The notes under the pieces: model-generated
The model's input: only the letters and a program-made list of their open reading frames with translations
The model's database searches: none
What the model was told of the DNA's origin: nothing
Shown: one piece after another, positions 1 through 11,742 of the stretch
Position numbering within the stretch: position 1 is the stretch's first letter
Layout of the letters: each line of letters begins with the position of its first letter
Program-made: the position numbers and the translations under genes
Origin: Propionibacteriaceae bacterium
GTDB taxonomy: Bacteria > Actinomycetota > Actinomycetes > Propionibacteriales > Propionibacteriaceae
Reading direction: 5' to 3'
Length of the DNA: 50,974 bases
Assembly: GCA_025965155.1 (NCBI GenBank)
Contig: JAOPXN010000005.1
Span: forward strand, 1 to 50,974

Positions 1-2
1 TC

Positions 3-107
<105 letters not shown>

Positions 108-110
108 CCA

Positions 111-370
111 AACCGCCGACTGGTCACATCCTTCGCAGTTCTGGCGGCGTCGCGGCCGTAGTGACCCCTCGCCGCGCACACCCACAACCGCCGACTGGTC
201 GCATCCTCCGCGGCCCTGGCGGCGTGTCGGGACGGTAGTGACTACTCACCGCACGCCCTCAACCGGCGACTGGTCGCATCCTCCGCGCTTCTGATGGCGT
301 GTCGCGGCGCGACTGGCTACTCGGCACGGACGAAGCCGGCAACTGGTCCGCATACACCGCGGTGCCGCCG
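111..370 (+). repeat. tandem array of ~75-bp units, about 3.5 copies
   Basis: Units begin at 111, 186, 261 and about 335, so the period is 75, 75 and 74 bases. Each starts with a version of CCGACTGGTCGCATCCTCCG, continues through a variable CTGGCGGCGTGTCG-like segment and ends near GGTAGTGAC. Units 1 and 2 match over most of their length, unit 3 diverges in its second half, and unit 4 is degenerate and incomplete. The array begins four bases after the metK stop codon. Confidence 0.8.
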
Positions 371-541
371 GAGGGTTCCGGATGACGCGACCTGGGCGGC
401 GCGCCGGCGAGTCGGTACAGCCGCACGACATCGGTCCCGTGAGTGCGCGTTGTGAGACGCCCTCAACCCGCCGCCTCCGGTCGACTTTGCCCGTCACCAA
501 CCGCCACTGCTTCAACCGTGTGGTGGGACGCGCGCCGAGTC

Positions 542-595
542 GTCACTACCGCCGCGACACGCCGCTTCGGCGCCGGAGGATGCGACCAGTCGGCG
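542..595 (-). repeat. inverted copy of the 75-bp unit
   Basis: Read on the minus strand this matches unit 2 of the array: CGCCGACTGGTCGCATCCTC at its start, GGCGTGTCGCGGCGGTAGTG near its end, with a short GC-rich hairpin between. Together with the direct copies it gives a long inverted repeat with arms 180 to 430 bp apart. Confidence 0.75.
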
Positions 596-622
596 AATTG
601 GGTGCCGGCGCTCCGGCGCCCC

Positions 623-670
623 TCGACCAGTCGGGCACGCGACCAGTCAGGTTCGCCGCGACACGCCGCG
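623..670 (-). repeat. partial, scrambled copies of the same repeat
   Basis: The GACCAGTC core recurs at about 624 and 641, and the 15-base head GCCGCGACACGCCGC at 655-669 is identical to 551-565 of the inverted copy. Spacing differs from the intact copy, so these look like broken remnants. Confidence 0.55.
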
Positions 671-741
671 CAGACCGGGGAGGTACCGACTTGTCGGCGA
701 AGGGGGGGTTGGGGACATCCGGAGTGTCAGAGGTGCGGCCC

Positions 742-747
742 TATCAT
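742..747 (+). promoter_or_regulatory. -10 element TATCAT for priA
   Basis: TATCAT lies 5 nt before the GTG at 753, close to the leaderless spacing seen at other genes here. No ribosome binding site is visible. Confidence 0.5.
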
Positions 748-752
748 CGGGT

Positions 753-2771
753 GTGCTCGAAGCCCCTCAGGTCGCCGCTCAGGTCGCCCTGCCGGTCGCG
801 CGGGTGGCGGTGGACGTGTCGCTCAGCCATCTCGACCGGCCGTTCGACTACGCCGTGACGCCGGAGCAGGACGCGGATGCGGTTCCCGGCGCCCGGGTAC
901 GGTTGCGCTTCGCCGGCAAGCAGCGTGACGGTCTGATTTTGGACCGGCTGGCCGAGACGGAGCACGGCGGGCGGCTGGCTCCGTTGACCAAGGTGATCTC
1001 GCCGGAGCCGGTGTTGACCCCCGACATCGCCCGGCTCGTACGGCAGGTCGCCGACCACTACGCCGGCTGCTTCGCCGACGTGATGAGGCTGGCCGTCCCG
1101 CCGCGGCATGCCGCCACCGAGAAGGCCGCGAGCGGCCATGCGGACCGCCTGGTTGAGCTCCCCGAGGAGACAGACACCCCGGACCCGCTTTGGTCGACCT
1201 ACCCGACCGGCCCCAGCCTGCTGGACGCACTGCGCGATGGCCGGAGCCCGCGCGCCGCCTGGCAGGTCACCCCGACAGCGGGCCGAGCCGGCGACTGGGC
1301 GTACGGCTTCGCCACCGCCGCCCTGGCAACGCTGCGCAGCGGCCGCGGGTCGGTGCTGATCGTGCCCGACCAGCGTGATCTCGATCGACTCCGCGCCGCA
1401 TGTACGCAGGTGCTCGGCGACAAGGCCTTCGTCGTGCTGAGCGCCGATCTCGGTCCGGCTGCCCGCTACCGCGCCTTCCTGGCCGTGCTCCGGGGCAAGG
1501 TCCAGGTCGTGATCGGGACCCGTGCTGCCGCCTTCGCGCCGGTCCAGAAGCTGGGCCTGGTCGCACTCTGGGACGACGGCGACGACCTGCTGGCCGAACC
1601 GCGGGCGCCGTACCCGCATGCCCGCGACGTGCTTGCGCTCCGAGTCGCCGACGCACGCAGCGCGGCCCTCTTCGCCGGTTACGGCCGGACGGCCGAAATT
1701 CAGCAATGGGTTGAGCGCGGCTGGCTGACCGAGCTCTGTGCTGACCGGGCGACGATCCGGCACAGCGCGCCCCGGGTGAAGGTCAGCGCCGACACCGACG
1801 CCGCCCTGGAACGCGACCCGGCCGCGCGTGCCGCTCGGGTGCCACGCGAGGTGTTCACCGTGCTCCGTTCGGCGCTGCCGCAGGGTCCGGTGCTGGTCCA
1901 GGTACCGCGAGCCGGCTACCTGGTCCAACTCGTCTGCCAGACCTGTCGGGAACCGGCCCGTTGCCTGCACTGCGGTGGACCCACCCGAACCCAACGCTCG
2001 GGCGGCAGCGGACCGGGCCCGATCGACTGCCGCTGGTGCGGCCGGCTCCAGGTTGGCTGGAGCTGCCCGATCTGCGGCGACTCCCGGGTCCGCGCCCCCA
2101 TCATCGGCGCCGCACGTACCGCCGAGGAGTTCGGCAAAGCGTTCCCCAACACGCCGGTCCGCAAGTCGATGGCCGGTCAGATCCTCACCGAGGTCCCGAG
2201 TACGCCCTCGATTGTGGTTGCCACCCCCGGCGCCGAACCGCCCGCCGAGGGCGGCTACGCGGCCGCGGTCCTGCTGGACACCCACCTTCTCCTGCTGCGG
2301 CCGGACCTACGTGCCGCTGAGGAGGCACTCCGTCGCTGGCTGAACGCGGTGGCGCTGGTCCGCGGTGGCACCGACGGCGGCTCGGTGATCGCAGTAGGGG
2401 AGAGCTCCGGACGGGCGCTGCAGGCGCTGGTGCGGCTGGACCCGCAAGGATCCGCGCTCCGTGAGCTGACCGAACGCGCCGAGGCTCACTTCACCCCGGC
2501 CGTCAAGATGGTCACGGTGGAGGGCCGGAGCAGCGCACTAACCGAGTTCGTCGAGCTGGCCGAGCTGCCCGACCCGACCGAGGTACTCGGTCCGGTAGAG
2601 ATCGGGATGCCGCCCGGCACCGACGAGATGCTGCACCGGCTGACCCTACGGACACCGCTCGCCTCCGGCGCGGAGCTGGTACGGGCCGTCAAGGACGTCA
2701 CCTCGATCCGCAACGCCAAGAAGAGCGAGGGCGCGCTACGGGTCCGGGTGGATCCGGCGGTGATCGAGTAG
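753..2771 (+). CDS. priA: PriA-like primosomal protein N', helicase motifs lost
   Basis: In most bacteria PriA is a DNA helicase that reloads the replisome at stalled forks. This 672-residue protein keeps the PriA layout: an N-terminal 3'-DNA-binding domain (DRPFDY motif near residue 25), a central ATPase-like region, and a zinc-binding insert with eight cysteines in four pairs (C395/C398, C404/C407, C426/C429, C438/C441). The nucleotide-binding signatures are gone: TPTAGRAGDW stands where the Walker A GSGKT should be, and WDDGDD replaces DEEH. Actinobacterial PriA proteins are known to lack these motifs, so this is family-typical and not decay. The start is GTG at 753, just downstream of TATCAT. 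fmt follows after 28 bp with its own promoter. Confidence 0.88.
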   Translation: MLEAPQVAAQVALPVARVAVDVSLSHLDRPFDYAVTPEQDADAVPGARVRLRFAGKQRDGLILDRLAETEHGGRLAPLTKVISPEPVLTPDIARLVRQVADHYAGCFADVMRLAVPPRHAATEKAASGHADRLVELPEETDTPDPLWSTYPTGPSLLDALRDGRSPRAAWQVTPTAGRAGDWAYGFATAALATLRSGRGSVLIVPDQRDLDRLRAACTQVLGDKAFVVLSADLGPAARYRAFLAVLRGKVQVVIGTRAAAFAPVQKLGLVALWDDGDDLLAEPRAPYPHARDVLALRVADARSAALFAGYGRTAEIQQWVERGWLTELCADRATIRHSAPRVKVSADTDAALERDPAARAARVPREVFTVLRSALPQGPVLVQVPRAGYLVQLVCQTCREPARCLHCGGPTRTQRSGGSGPGPIDCRWCGRLQVGWSCPICGDSRVRAPIIGAARTAEEFGKAFPNTPVRKSMAGQILTEVPSTPSIVVATPGAEPPAEGGYAAAVLLDTHLLLLRPDLRAAEEALRRWLNAVALVRGGTDGGSVIAVGESSGRALQALVRLDPQGSALRELTERAEAHFTPAVKMVTVEGRSSALTEFVELAELPDPTEVLGPVEIGMPPGTDEMLHRLTLRTPLASGAELVRAVKDVTSIRNAKKSEGALRVRVDPAVIE

Positions 2772-2787
2772 CAGTGACGCCGCTCTA

Positions 2788-2793
2788 TAGACT
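2788..2793 (+). promoter_or_regulatory. -10 element TAGACT, leaderless fmt
   Basis: TAGACT is followed by exactly 6 nt and then the GTG start of fmt, so transcription would begin at or next to the first base of the start codon. Confidence 0.65.
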
Positions 2794-2799
2794 CCTGCG

Positions 2800-3735
2800 G
2801 TGCGACTCGTCTTTGCCGGTACCCCTGAGGTGGCGCTGCCTTCCCTCAACGCTCTGCTCGACTCCGCCCACGAGGTGGTCGCGGTGGTGACCCGACCCGA
2901 CGCGCCGAGCGGCCGCGGTCGTACCCTACGGCCGAGCCCGGTCGCCGCCCGCGCGCTGGAGCTGGGGATCGAGGTGCTGCGCCCGGCCCGGCCGCGCGAG
3001 CCCGAGTTCGTGCAACGGCTCACCGAGCTCGCCCCGGACTGCTGCCCGGTCGTGGCGTACGGCGCGCTGGTGCCGCAGCAGGTGCTCGACATCCCGCGGT
3101 ACGGCTGGGTGAACCTGCACTTCTCGCTGCTGCCCGCCTGGCGCGGCGCGGCGCCGGTCCAGCACGCCGTGCTGGCCGGCGACACGCTCACCGGCGCCTC
3201 CACGTTCCAGCTCGTGGCCGAGCTCGACGCCGGTCCCATCTACGGCACCGTCACGGACACGATCAGCCCCACCGACACCGCCGGTGACGTGCTGACCCGG
3301 CTGTCCCTCTCCGGCGCCGCGCTGCTCACCGAGACGATGAACGGCATCGCGGCCGGCACCCTGACCGCGACCCCGCAGCCGGACGAAGGCATCACGCTCG
3401 CGCCGAAGATCAACGTCGAGGACGCCCGGATTGACTGGCAGCAGCCCGCTGCGGTGATCGACCGGCTGGTCCGCGGGTGCTTCCCCGCTCCCGGCGCCTG
3501 GACCACCTTCCGCGGCGACCGCTTCAAGCTCAACTCCGCTCGGCCGCAAACCGACGACTCAGCGACCCTGGCACCCGGGGAGCTGTTGATCACCAAGAGG
3601 TCGGTTCAGGTCGGAACCGGCAGCCACCCGTTGGAGCTCGACCGGGTGCAGGCGCAGGGCAAGAAGCCGATGAACGCGGCCGACTGGGCCCGCGGCCTCA
3701 CCTTCACCCCTGGCGAGAGGCTCGGCAACCCGTGA
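2800..3735 (+). CDS. fmt: methionyl-tRNA formyltransferase
   Basis: This 311-residue cytoplasmic enzyme formylates initiator Met-tRNA using 10-formyl-tetrahydrofolate. The N-terminal Rossmann domain opens with [11 protein letters not shown]. The catalytic set is intact: N105 and H107 in NLHFSLLP, the SLLP loop at 109-112, and D143 in [11 protein letters not shown]-terminal tRNA-binding domain follows from about residue 205. Length is normal. The GTG start at 2800 is chosen because the conserved MRLVFAGTP begins there and a -10 box sits 6 nt upstream. The rsmB-type gene follows after 19 bp, so the two probably share a transcript; fmt and rsmB are neighbours in many bacteria. Confidence 0.95.
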   Translation: MRLVFAGTPEVALPSLNALLDSAHEVVAVVTRPDAPSGRGRTLRPSPVAARALELGIEVLRPARPREPEFVQRLTELAPDCCPVVAYGALVPQQVLDIPRYGWVNLHFSLLPAWRGAAPVQHAVLAGDTLTGASTFQLVAELDAGPIYGTVTDTISPTDTAGDVLTRLSLSGAALLTETMNGIAAGTLTATPQPDEGITLAPKINVEDARIDWQQPAAVIDRLVRGCFPAPGAWTTFRGDRFKLNSARPQTDDSATLAPGELLITKRSVQVGTGSHPLELDRVQAQGKKPMNAADWARGLTFTPGERLGNP

Positions 3736-3754
3736 GCGTAGCTGGGAGCCTCTG

Positions 3755-5095
3755 GTGAAGCGGCGTCCGGTCGACCCGGCCCGGCGGGTCGCGTTCGACG
3801 CGCTGCGGGCCGTGCACGCCGACAATGCGTACGCCAACCTGGTGATCGCCTCCTTGCTCGGCGAACGCCGGATCACCGGCCGGGACGCAGCCTTCGCCAC
3901 CGAGCTGTTCGCGGGCACCTGCCGGATGCAGGGCAGCTACGACGCGATCCTGGTGGCCGCCTCCGGACGCAAGCTCAGCTCGCTCCAACCAGCGGTGCTG
4001 GACATCTTGCGGCTCGGAACCCACCAGCTGCTGGGCATGCGGGTGCCCACCCACGCGGCCGTCGCCGCCACCGTGGACCTGGCCTCCTCGGCTGTCGGGG
4101 AGCGGGTCAGCGGGCTGACCAACGCAGTGCTGCGAAGAGTCGCGGCCTCCTCCTACGACGCGTGGATCGACCAGCTCAGCGCCGGCAAGGACCACTTCGA
4201 CCTGCTGGCGCTGCGGCACTCCCACCCTCGCTGGATCGTGCAGGCGTACGCCGACCTGCTGCCGGCCGACGAGCTGGACGCTGCACTGGCCGCCAACAAC
4301 GTCGCGCCCCAGACCAGCCTCGCGGTCCGCCCGGGGCTCGCCGAGCCGGCGGACCTCCTCGCGGCCGGCGGCACACCCGGCCGGCTGTCACCGTTCGCGG
4401 TGACCTGGGGCGGCAGCCCGTCCGACTCGGCCGCTGTCCGCACCGGCGCGGCCGGCGTCCAGGACGAGGGCTCCCAGCTGGTCGCCTGGGGCCTGTCCCG
4501 GGCCGCCGCCGGGCCCGGCTGGTGGCTCGACCTGTGCGCCGGCCCCGGCGGCAAGACCGCGCTGCTGACCGGGCTGGCCCGCCGCGACGGCAGCCGGGTG
4601 CTGGCCAACGAGGTCAGCCCGCACCGCGCCAAGCTCGTCACCGACGCCGTCCGCCGGTACCAGCCCACCGACGTCGGAGTCGTCGTGGGTGACGGCACCC
4701 GCCCCGCCTGGCGACCGGGATCCTTCAGCCGGGTGCTGGCGGACGTCCCGTGCTCCGGCCTGGGGGCGCTGCGCCGCCGACCGGACTCCCGCTGGCGGCG
4801 GGAAACCGAGTCGGTGGAGCAGCTGCACCCGTTGCAGCTGTCGCTGCTGCAGACCGCCCTGGACGCGGCAGCGCCCGGTGGCCTGGTCGGGTACGTGACC
4901 TGCTCACCGCACCGGCGCGAAACCACCGACGTGGTCGAGGAGGTACTGGCGCAGCGGGACGACGTGACGGTGCAGCCGGCCGCCGAGCTGCTGCCCGAGC
5001 TGGAGGGCGCCGCTGTCGGGGACTACCTGCAGCTGTGGCCGCACCGGCACGGTACCGACGCCATGTTCGCCGCCTATCTGCGCAAGTCCGGCTGA
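3755..5095 (+). CDS. rsmB: 16S rRNA m5C methyltransferase, RsmB/Sun family
   Basis: This 446-residue protein has an N-terminal NusB-like RNA-binding domain (about residues 5-140) and a C-terminal SAM-dependent methyltransferase. Visible motifs are the SAM loop LCAGPGGKT (260-268), the catalytic cysteine C333 in DVPCSGLG, and the second cysteine C383 in TCSPH, the pair used by m5C RNA methyltransferases. The family methylates a cytosine of 16S rRNA (C967 in E. coli numbering). The start is GTG at 3755, 19 bp after fmt and without an obvious ribosome binding site. Translation coupling with fmt is likely. The exact target position is inferred from the family. Confidence 0.9.
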   Translation: MKRRPVDPARRVAFDALRAVHADNAYANLVIASLLGERRITGRDAAFATELFAGTCRMQGSYDAILVAASGRKLSSLQPAVLDILRLGTHQLLGMRVPTHAAVAATVDLASSAVGERVSGLTNAVLRRVAASSYDAWIDQLSAGKDHFDLLALRHSHPRWIVQAYADLLPADELDAALAANNVAPQTSLAVRPGLAEPADLLAAGGTPGRLSPFAVTWGGSPSDSAAVRTGAAGVQDEGSQLVAWGLSRAAAGPGWWLDLCAGPGGKTALLTGLARRDGSRVLANEVSPHRAKLVTDAVRRYQPTDVGVVVGDGTRPAWRPGSFSRVLADVPCSGLGALRRRPDSRWRRETESVEQLHPLQLSLLQTALDAAAPGGLVGYVTCSPHRRETTDVVEEVLAQRDDVTVQPAAELLPELEGAAVGDYLQLWPHRHGTDAMFAAYLRKSG

Positions 5096-5116
5096 TCGGC
5101 CGGGACCGGGGGTGGC

Positions 5117-5122
5117 TAGAGT
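5117..5122 (+). promoter_or_regulatory. -10 element TAGAGT, leaderless rpe
   Basis: TAGAGT lies 6 nt before the GTG start at 5129, the same spacing as fmt, and no Shine-Dalgarno sequence is present. Confidence 0.65.
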
Positions 5123-5128
5123 CGCCCC

Positions 5129-5791
5129 GTGGGAATCAAGATCATGCCGAGCCTGCTGTCGGCCGACTTCGCCAACCTGCAGAGCGCCGTTGAGTCGGTG
5201 CCGAGCTCCGACGCGCTGCACGTCGACGTGATGGACAGCCATTTCGTACCGAACCTGACCCTGGGCCTGCCCGTGGTGGAGTCGCTGCGCAAGGCTACCC
5301 AGGCGATGCTCGACATCCACCTGATGATCGAGGACCCCGACCGTTGGGCGCCGGCGTACGCCGAGGCGGGGGCCGAGTCGGTCACGTTCCACGTCGAGGC
5401 GGCCAAAGCCCCGGTACGGCTGGCCCGCGAGCTCCGCCAGCAGGGCGCCCGAGCCGGGATGGCGCTCAAGCCGGCGACCGCGATCGAGGGCTACGCCGAC
5501 CTGCTGCCGGAGCTGGACATGGTGTTGATCATGACCGTGGAGCCCGGCTTCGGTGGCCAGAAGTTCCTGGACATGACGCTGCCCAAGATCACCCGGACCC
5601 GGAAGCTGCTGGACGCCCTCGGCGGCGACATCTGGCTGCAGATCGACGGGGGAGTGTCGGTGGAGACCATCGAACGCTGCGTCGAGGCGGGTGCCGATGC
5701 GTTCGTCGCCGGCTCGTCCGTCTTCGGCGCCGACGACCCGGACGCCATGGTTCGCCGGCTGCGCGAGCTAGCCGTCAGTCGGCTCTCCTGA
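5129..5791 (+). CDS. rpe: ribulose-phosphate 3-epimerase
   Basis: Rpe interconverts ribulose 5-phosphate and xylulose 5-phosphate in the pentose phosphate pathway. The 220-residue TIM barrel shows the expected segments in order: [13 protein letters not shown] at the start, the metal-binding [13 protein letters not shown] near residues 31-43, DIHLMIEDP near 66-74, [12 protein letters not shown] near 135-146, and a phosphate-binding IDGGV...AGSSVFG end. Length is typical. It starts with GTG immediately after a -10 box. The product's substrate is also the precursor that the Bcs1-like enzyme at 33865-35274 is predicted to reduce, although the genes are far apart. It converges on the PAC2 gene, with 30 bp between. 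Confidence 0.95.
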   Translation: MGIKIMPSLLSADFANLQSAVESVPSSDALHVDVMDSHFVPNLTLGLPVVESLRKATQAMLDIHLMIEDPDRWAPAYAEAGAESVTFHVEAAKAPVRLARELRQQGARAGMALKPATAIEGYADLLPELDMVLIMTVEPGFGGQKFLDMTLPKITRTRKLLDALGGDIWLQIDGGVSVETIERCVEAGADAFVAGSSVFGADDPDAMVRRLRELAVSRLS

Positions 5792-5821
5792 CGCGGTCGC
5801 CCGCCTCAACCCAGCGGACCG

Positions 5822-6688
5822 TCAGCCGCCGTTGCGGCGACGCAGATAGCGCTCGAACTCGGCGGCGATCGCGTCGCCGCTGGCCTCGGGCAGCTCGGCC
5901 GCGTCCTGCTGCTGCTCCAACGCCGTGACGTACTCGGCCACCTCGGAGTCCTCGGCCGCCAGCTCGTTCACGCCGCGCTCCCACGCCCGCGCCAGCTCCG
6001 GTAGGTCGCCGAGCTCCAGCTGTGCGTCCAACAGATCCTCGATCCGGGACAGCAGCGCCAGGGTCGCCTTCGGGCACGGCGGGTGCGAGACGTAGTGCGG
6101 AATCGCCGCCCAGACCGAGAACGCCTGCATCCCGGCCCGGGTCACTGCATCGGCCATCACGCCGACGATGCCGGTGGGCCCCTCATAGGTGGACGGCTCC
6201 AGGCCGTACTCGACATTGAGCTGCTCGTCCCGGGTGGTGACCGAAACCGGCACCGGCCGGGTGTGCGGGGTGTCGGCCAGCAGGGCACCGAGGATCACCA
6301 CCCGCTTCGCCTTGGCTGAGATCAGCGCGGAGACCAGGAGCTGGCAGAACGGCCGCCAGCGCAGGTTAGGCTCGACTCCCTGGACCAGCACCAGGTCCCG
6401 TCCGTCGGGCAGGGTGGCGGTGCGCACCTCGGTGGTCGGCCAGGTGATCTCGGACCGACCGTCCTCGTCCAGCGACACCTGCGGGCGGTTCACCTGGTAG
6501 TCGTAGAAGTCGTCCGGGTCGATGGAGAACGCCAGCTCGGCGTCGTAGATGTCGGCCAGGTGCTCCACGGCCGCCGAGGATGCCGAGCCCGCGTCGTTCC
6601 AGCCCTCGAAGGCGACGACCACCACAGGATCGTGCAGGCCACGCAGACCGGCGTTGCCTGGCGTGTTCGCTTCCTCCGTACCGCTCAT
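5822..6688 (-). CDS. PAC2-family protein (proteasome assembly chaperone fold)
   Basis: This 288-residue protein opens with DPVVVVAFEGWNDAGSA, the hallmark start of actinobacterial PAC2-family proteins, and continues with RVVILGALLADTPHTRP and a TGIVGVMADA segment typical of the family. The C-terminal third is acidic and helical (several glutamate-rich stretches) and ends in basic residues. PAC2 proteins resemble eukaryotic proteasome assembly chaperones, but the role of the bacterial members is not established. The ATG at 6688 is chosen because TAGGGT sits 6 nt upstream on the minus strand. The gene is divergent from metH and not next to the proteasome genes, so a proteasome link is unproven. 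Confidence 0.8.
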   Translation of the reverse strand: MSGTEEANTPGNAGLRGLHDPVVVVAFEGWNDAGSASSAAVEHLADIYDAELAFSIDPDDFYDYQVNRPQVSLDEDGRSEITWPTTEVRTATLPDGRDLVLVQGVEPNLRWRPFCQLLVSALISAKAKRVVILGALLADTPHTRPVPVSVTTRDEQLNVEYGLEPSTYEGPTGIVGVMADAVTRAGMQAFSVWAAIPHYVSHPPCPKATLALLSRIEDLLDAQLELGDLPELARAWERGVNELAAEDSEVAEYVTALEQQQDAAELPEASGDAIAAEFERYLRRRNGG

Positions 6689-6694
6689 GGATCA

Positions 6695-6700
6695 ACCCTA
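6695..6700 (-). promoter_or_regulatory. -10 element TAGGGT, leaderless PAC2 gene
   Basis: On the minus strand TAGGGT is followed by 6 nt (TGATCC) and the ATG at 6688. No ribosome binding site is needed in this arrangement and none is seen. Confidence 0.6.
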
Positions 6701-6827
6701 GTTCCTCACCGGCCCTGTGTCGGCAACGTGCACCATCCGGGCAGCCGATGTCGGTGTCCGCGCGCCGGTCAGCTCTGGCAAAGCCGGTCACATGCTGGTA
6801 ACACCGGGGCCGGGCCGCGGCGCCGAC

Positions 6828-6833
6828 TATCCT
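6828..6833 (+). promoter_or_regulatory. -10 element TATCCT, leaderless metH
   Basis: TATCCT is followed by 6 nt and an in-frame GTG at 6840. This decides the metH start against the ATG at 6792 and the still earlier in-frame codon at 6717. Confidence 0.6.
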
Positions 6834-6839
6834 CAGGTC

Positions 6840-10331
<3,492 letters not shown>

Positions 10332-10340
10332 TTCGCAAAC

Positions 10341-10409
10341 CTGCCGCTCACCGGTCTGCTACCCGCCTCACCCCGGGGTGTCGCCCGATGCGCCGGCGGC
10401 GAGCGGCAG
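10341..10409. terminator. inverted repeats between convergent metH and argE-like genes
   Basis: CTGCCGCTC (10341-10349) pairs perfectly with GAGCGGCAG (10401-10409), and a perfect 12-bp palindrome CACCCCGGGGTG (10369-10380) lies inside. No T-run follows, so this would be a factor-independent-type hairpin without U tract, as is common in high-GC genomes. Confidence 0.5.
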
Positions 10410-10424
10410 CTTTCTGGACGCTGC

Positions 10425-11624
10425 TCAGGAGCCGCTGCGGCTCAGTCGCCGGACCAGCTCGTCGATGAACCCCTCGCAGGCGAGGATCTGGTCCAGCTCG
10501 ATGTACTCGTCGGCGGCATGGGCCTGGGCGATGTCGCCCGGCCCGCACACGGCCGTGTCAATGCCGGCTGCCGCGAACTGGCCAGCCTCGGTCCCGTAGG
10601 TGACCTTGTCGGTGGAGGGGCTGCCACCGATCTCGGCCGCGAACCGGTACGCCGGTCCGTCGACGTCGCCGTCCAGGCTCGGCACCTGGGCCAGCACGTT
10701 CACCTCGACCGACGCCTCGGGGCTCTCCGACCTCATCCGGGCCTCAAGGTCTCGGGCCCGTCGCCTGATCTCGCTGACGATGACCGCCGGGTCATCTCCA
10801 GCGATAGTCCGGAAGTCACACACCACCCGGCACCGGTCGGGGACCGTGTTGGAGGCTATCCCGCCGCTGACCAGGTTGACCCCGGCCGTGGTCCACGGCA
10901 CCCGGTACGCGCTGTCGAACGGACCGTCGGCTCGACGGGAGTCAGCGATGTCCCGGATGGCCGTGATTGCCTTGGCCGCGTACTCGATCGCATTGACGCC
11001 GTCGGAGGTCAGGGAGGAGTGGGCGGATCGCCCGGAGAAGATCAGCTCCACCACGTTGGCGGACTTGTGCGCCGCGATCACCCGCATGCTGCTGGGTTCG
11101 CCGACGATGCAGATCCGGGGCGGCTCCGGACGGGCGCCCAGCGCGGCAGCGATCTGGGCGCCGCCAATGCAGCCGACCTCCTCGTCGTAGGAGAAGGCCA
11201 GGTGAACCGGCTCCGCCAGCGACGCCTCGGCCAACCGGGGCAGCCGGTGCATGATCACGCCGATGAACGACTTCATGTCCGCCGTGCCGCGACCGTACAG
11301 CCGGCCGTCGCGGATCTCGGGGACGAACGGGTCGCTGGTCCAGTCCTGCCCATCGACTGGGACGACGTCGGTATGCCCGGACAGCACCACGCCACCGCCG
11401 ACCGACCCGTCCGCCGCGGGCAGCGTCAACACCAGGTTGGCCTTGCTCCCGTCGGCGTTGGGCAGTCGCTCAGGGGTCAGGCCCAGCCGTCGCATCTCCT
11501 GCTCCAGCAGCGCGATCAGGGCCAGGTTGGAGTAACGGCTGGTCGTGTCCAGCGCCACCAGGCGCTCAATCCACGGCAAGGAAGTGGGGGGCGGCGGGGT
11601 CGGCACTGGCACAGTCTCCCGCAC
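10425..11624 (-). CDS. argE: M20-family amidohydrolase, probable acetylornithine deacetylase
   Basis: This 399-residue protein is an M20 metallopeptidase-family enzyme. The metal site is complete: H84 and D86 in SGHTDVVPVDG, D116 in YGRGTADMKS, and E148/E149 in SYDEEVGCIGG, with further conserved histidines toward the C-terminus. The CSxxD-like WTSDPF pocket segment and overall spacing fit ArgE, which hydrolyses N-acetylornithine to ornithine in arginine synthesis. Related deacylases share these motifs, so the substrate is an inference. Several GTG codons near 11624 could be the start and no ribosome binding site separates them. It is alone in its orientation with the DUF559 gene upstream and no arginine genes nearby. 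Confidence 0.75.
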   Translation of the reverse strand: MRETVPVPTPPPPTSLPWIERLVALDTTSRYSNLALIALLEQEMRRLGLTPERLPNADGSKANLVLTLPAADGSVGGGVVLSGHTDVVPVDGQDWTSDPFVPEIRDGRLYGRGTADMKSFIGVIMHRLPRLAEASLAEPVHLAFSYDEEVGCIGGAQIAAALGARPEPPRICIVGEPSSMRVIAAHKSANVVELIFSGRSAHSSLTSDGVNAIEYAAKAITAIRDIADSRRADGPFDSAYRVPWTTAGVNLVSGGIASNTVPDRCRVVCDFRTIAGDDPAVIVSEIRRRARDLEARMRSESPEASVEVNVLAQVPSLDGDVDGPAYRFAAEIGGSPSTDKVTYGTEAGQFAAAGIDTAVCGPGDIAQAHAADEYIELDQILACEGFIDELVRRLSRSGS

Positions 11625-11653
11625 CCCGGTCCGGGCCCGGCGACGGAGGGTTC

Positions 11654-11706
11654 TCCAGGAATCTGCTCCTCATGGTGGCCGGGACCCGCCAGTACGGCGT
11701 GTCGCG
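11654..11706 (-). repeat. structured intergenic element, copy 1
   Basis: Read on the minus strand: CGCGACACGC (11697-11706), 23 nt containing a TGGC/GCCA hairpin, ATGAG (11669-11673), 5 nt, GATTCCTGGA (11654-11663). The last ten bases form a perfect inverted repeat with GATTCCTGGA at 11730-11739 on the plus strand. Confidence 0.65.
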
Positions 11707-11742
11707 CCGACCTGAGCCGATGACCGGCCGATTCCTGGACGC

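Larger units (their letters stand above)
108..752. other. gene-free spacer between metK and priA, rich in repeats
   Basis: No convincing gene is seen in these 645 bases. Open frames exist on both strands but are arginine/proline-rich, recognise no family, and run through repeated DNA. The spacer holds a tandem array of about 75-bp units at its left, an inverted copy in its middle, further partial copies, and the priA promoter at its right edge. Confidence 0.75.

Noticed and set aside
111-370. CRISPR array
   Set aside because: The units repeat over their full 75 bp, spacers included, the repeats are diverged, and no cas gene is near.
744-2285. Long open frame on the minus strand opposite priA
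   Set aside because: Composition is typical of the shadow of a high-GC gene, no family is recognisable, and the plus-strand protein has clear PriA zinc motifs.
6689-6839. Cobalamin riboswitch before metH
   Set aside because: Only 151 bp separate the divergent starts, the promoter appears leaderless, and no B12-box-like sequence was seen.
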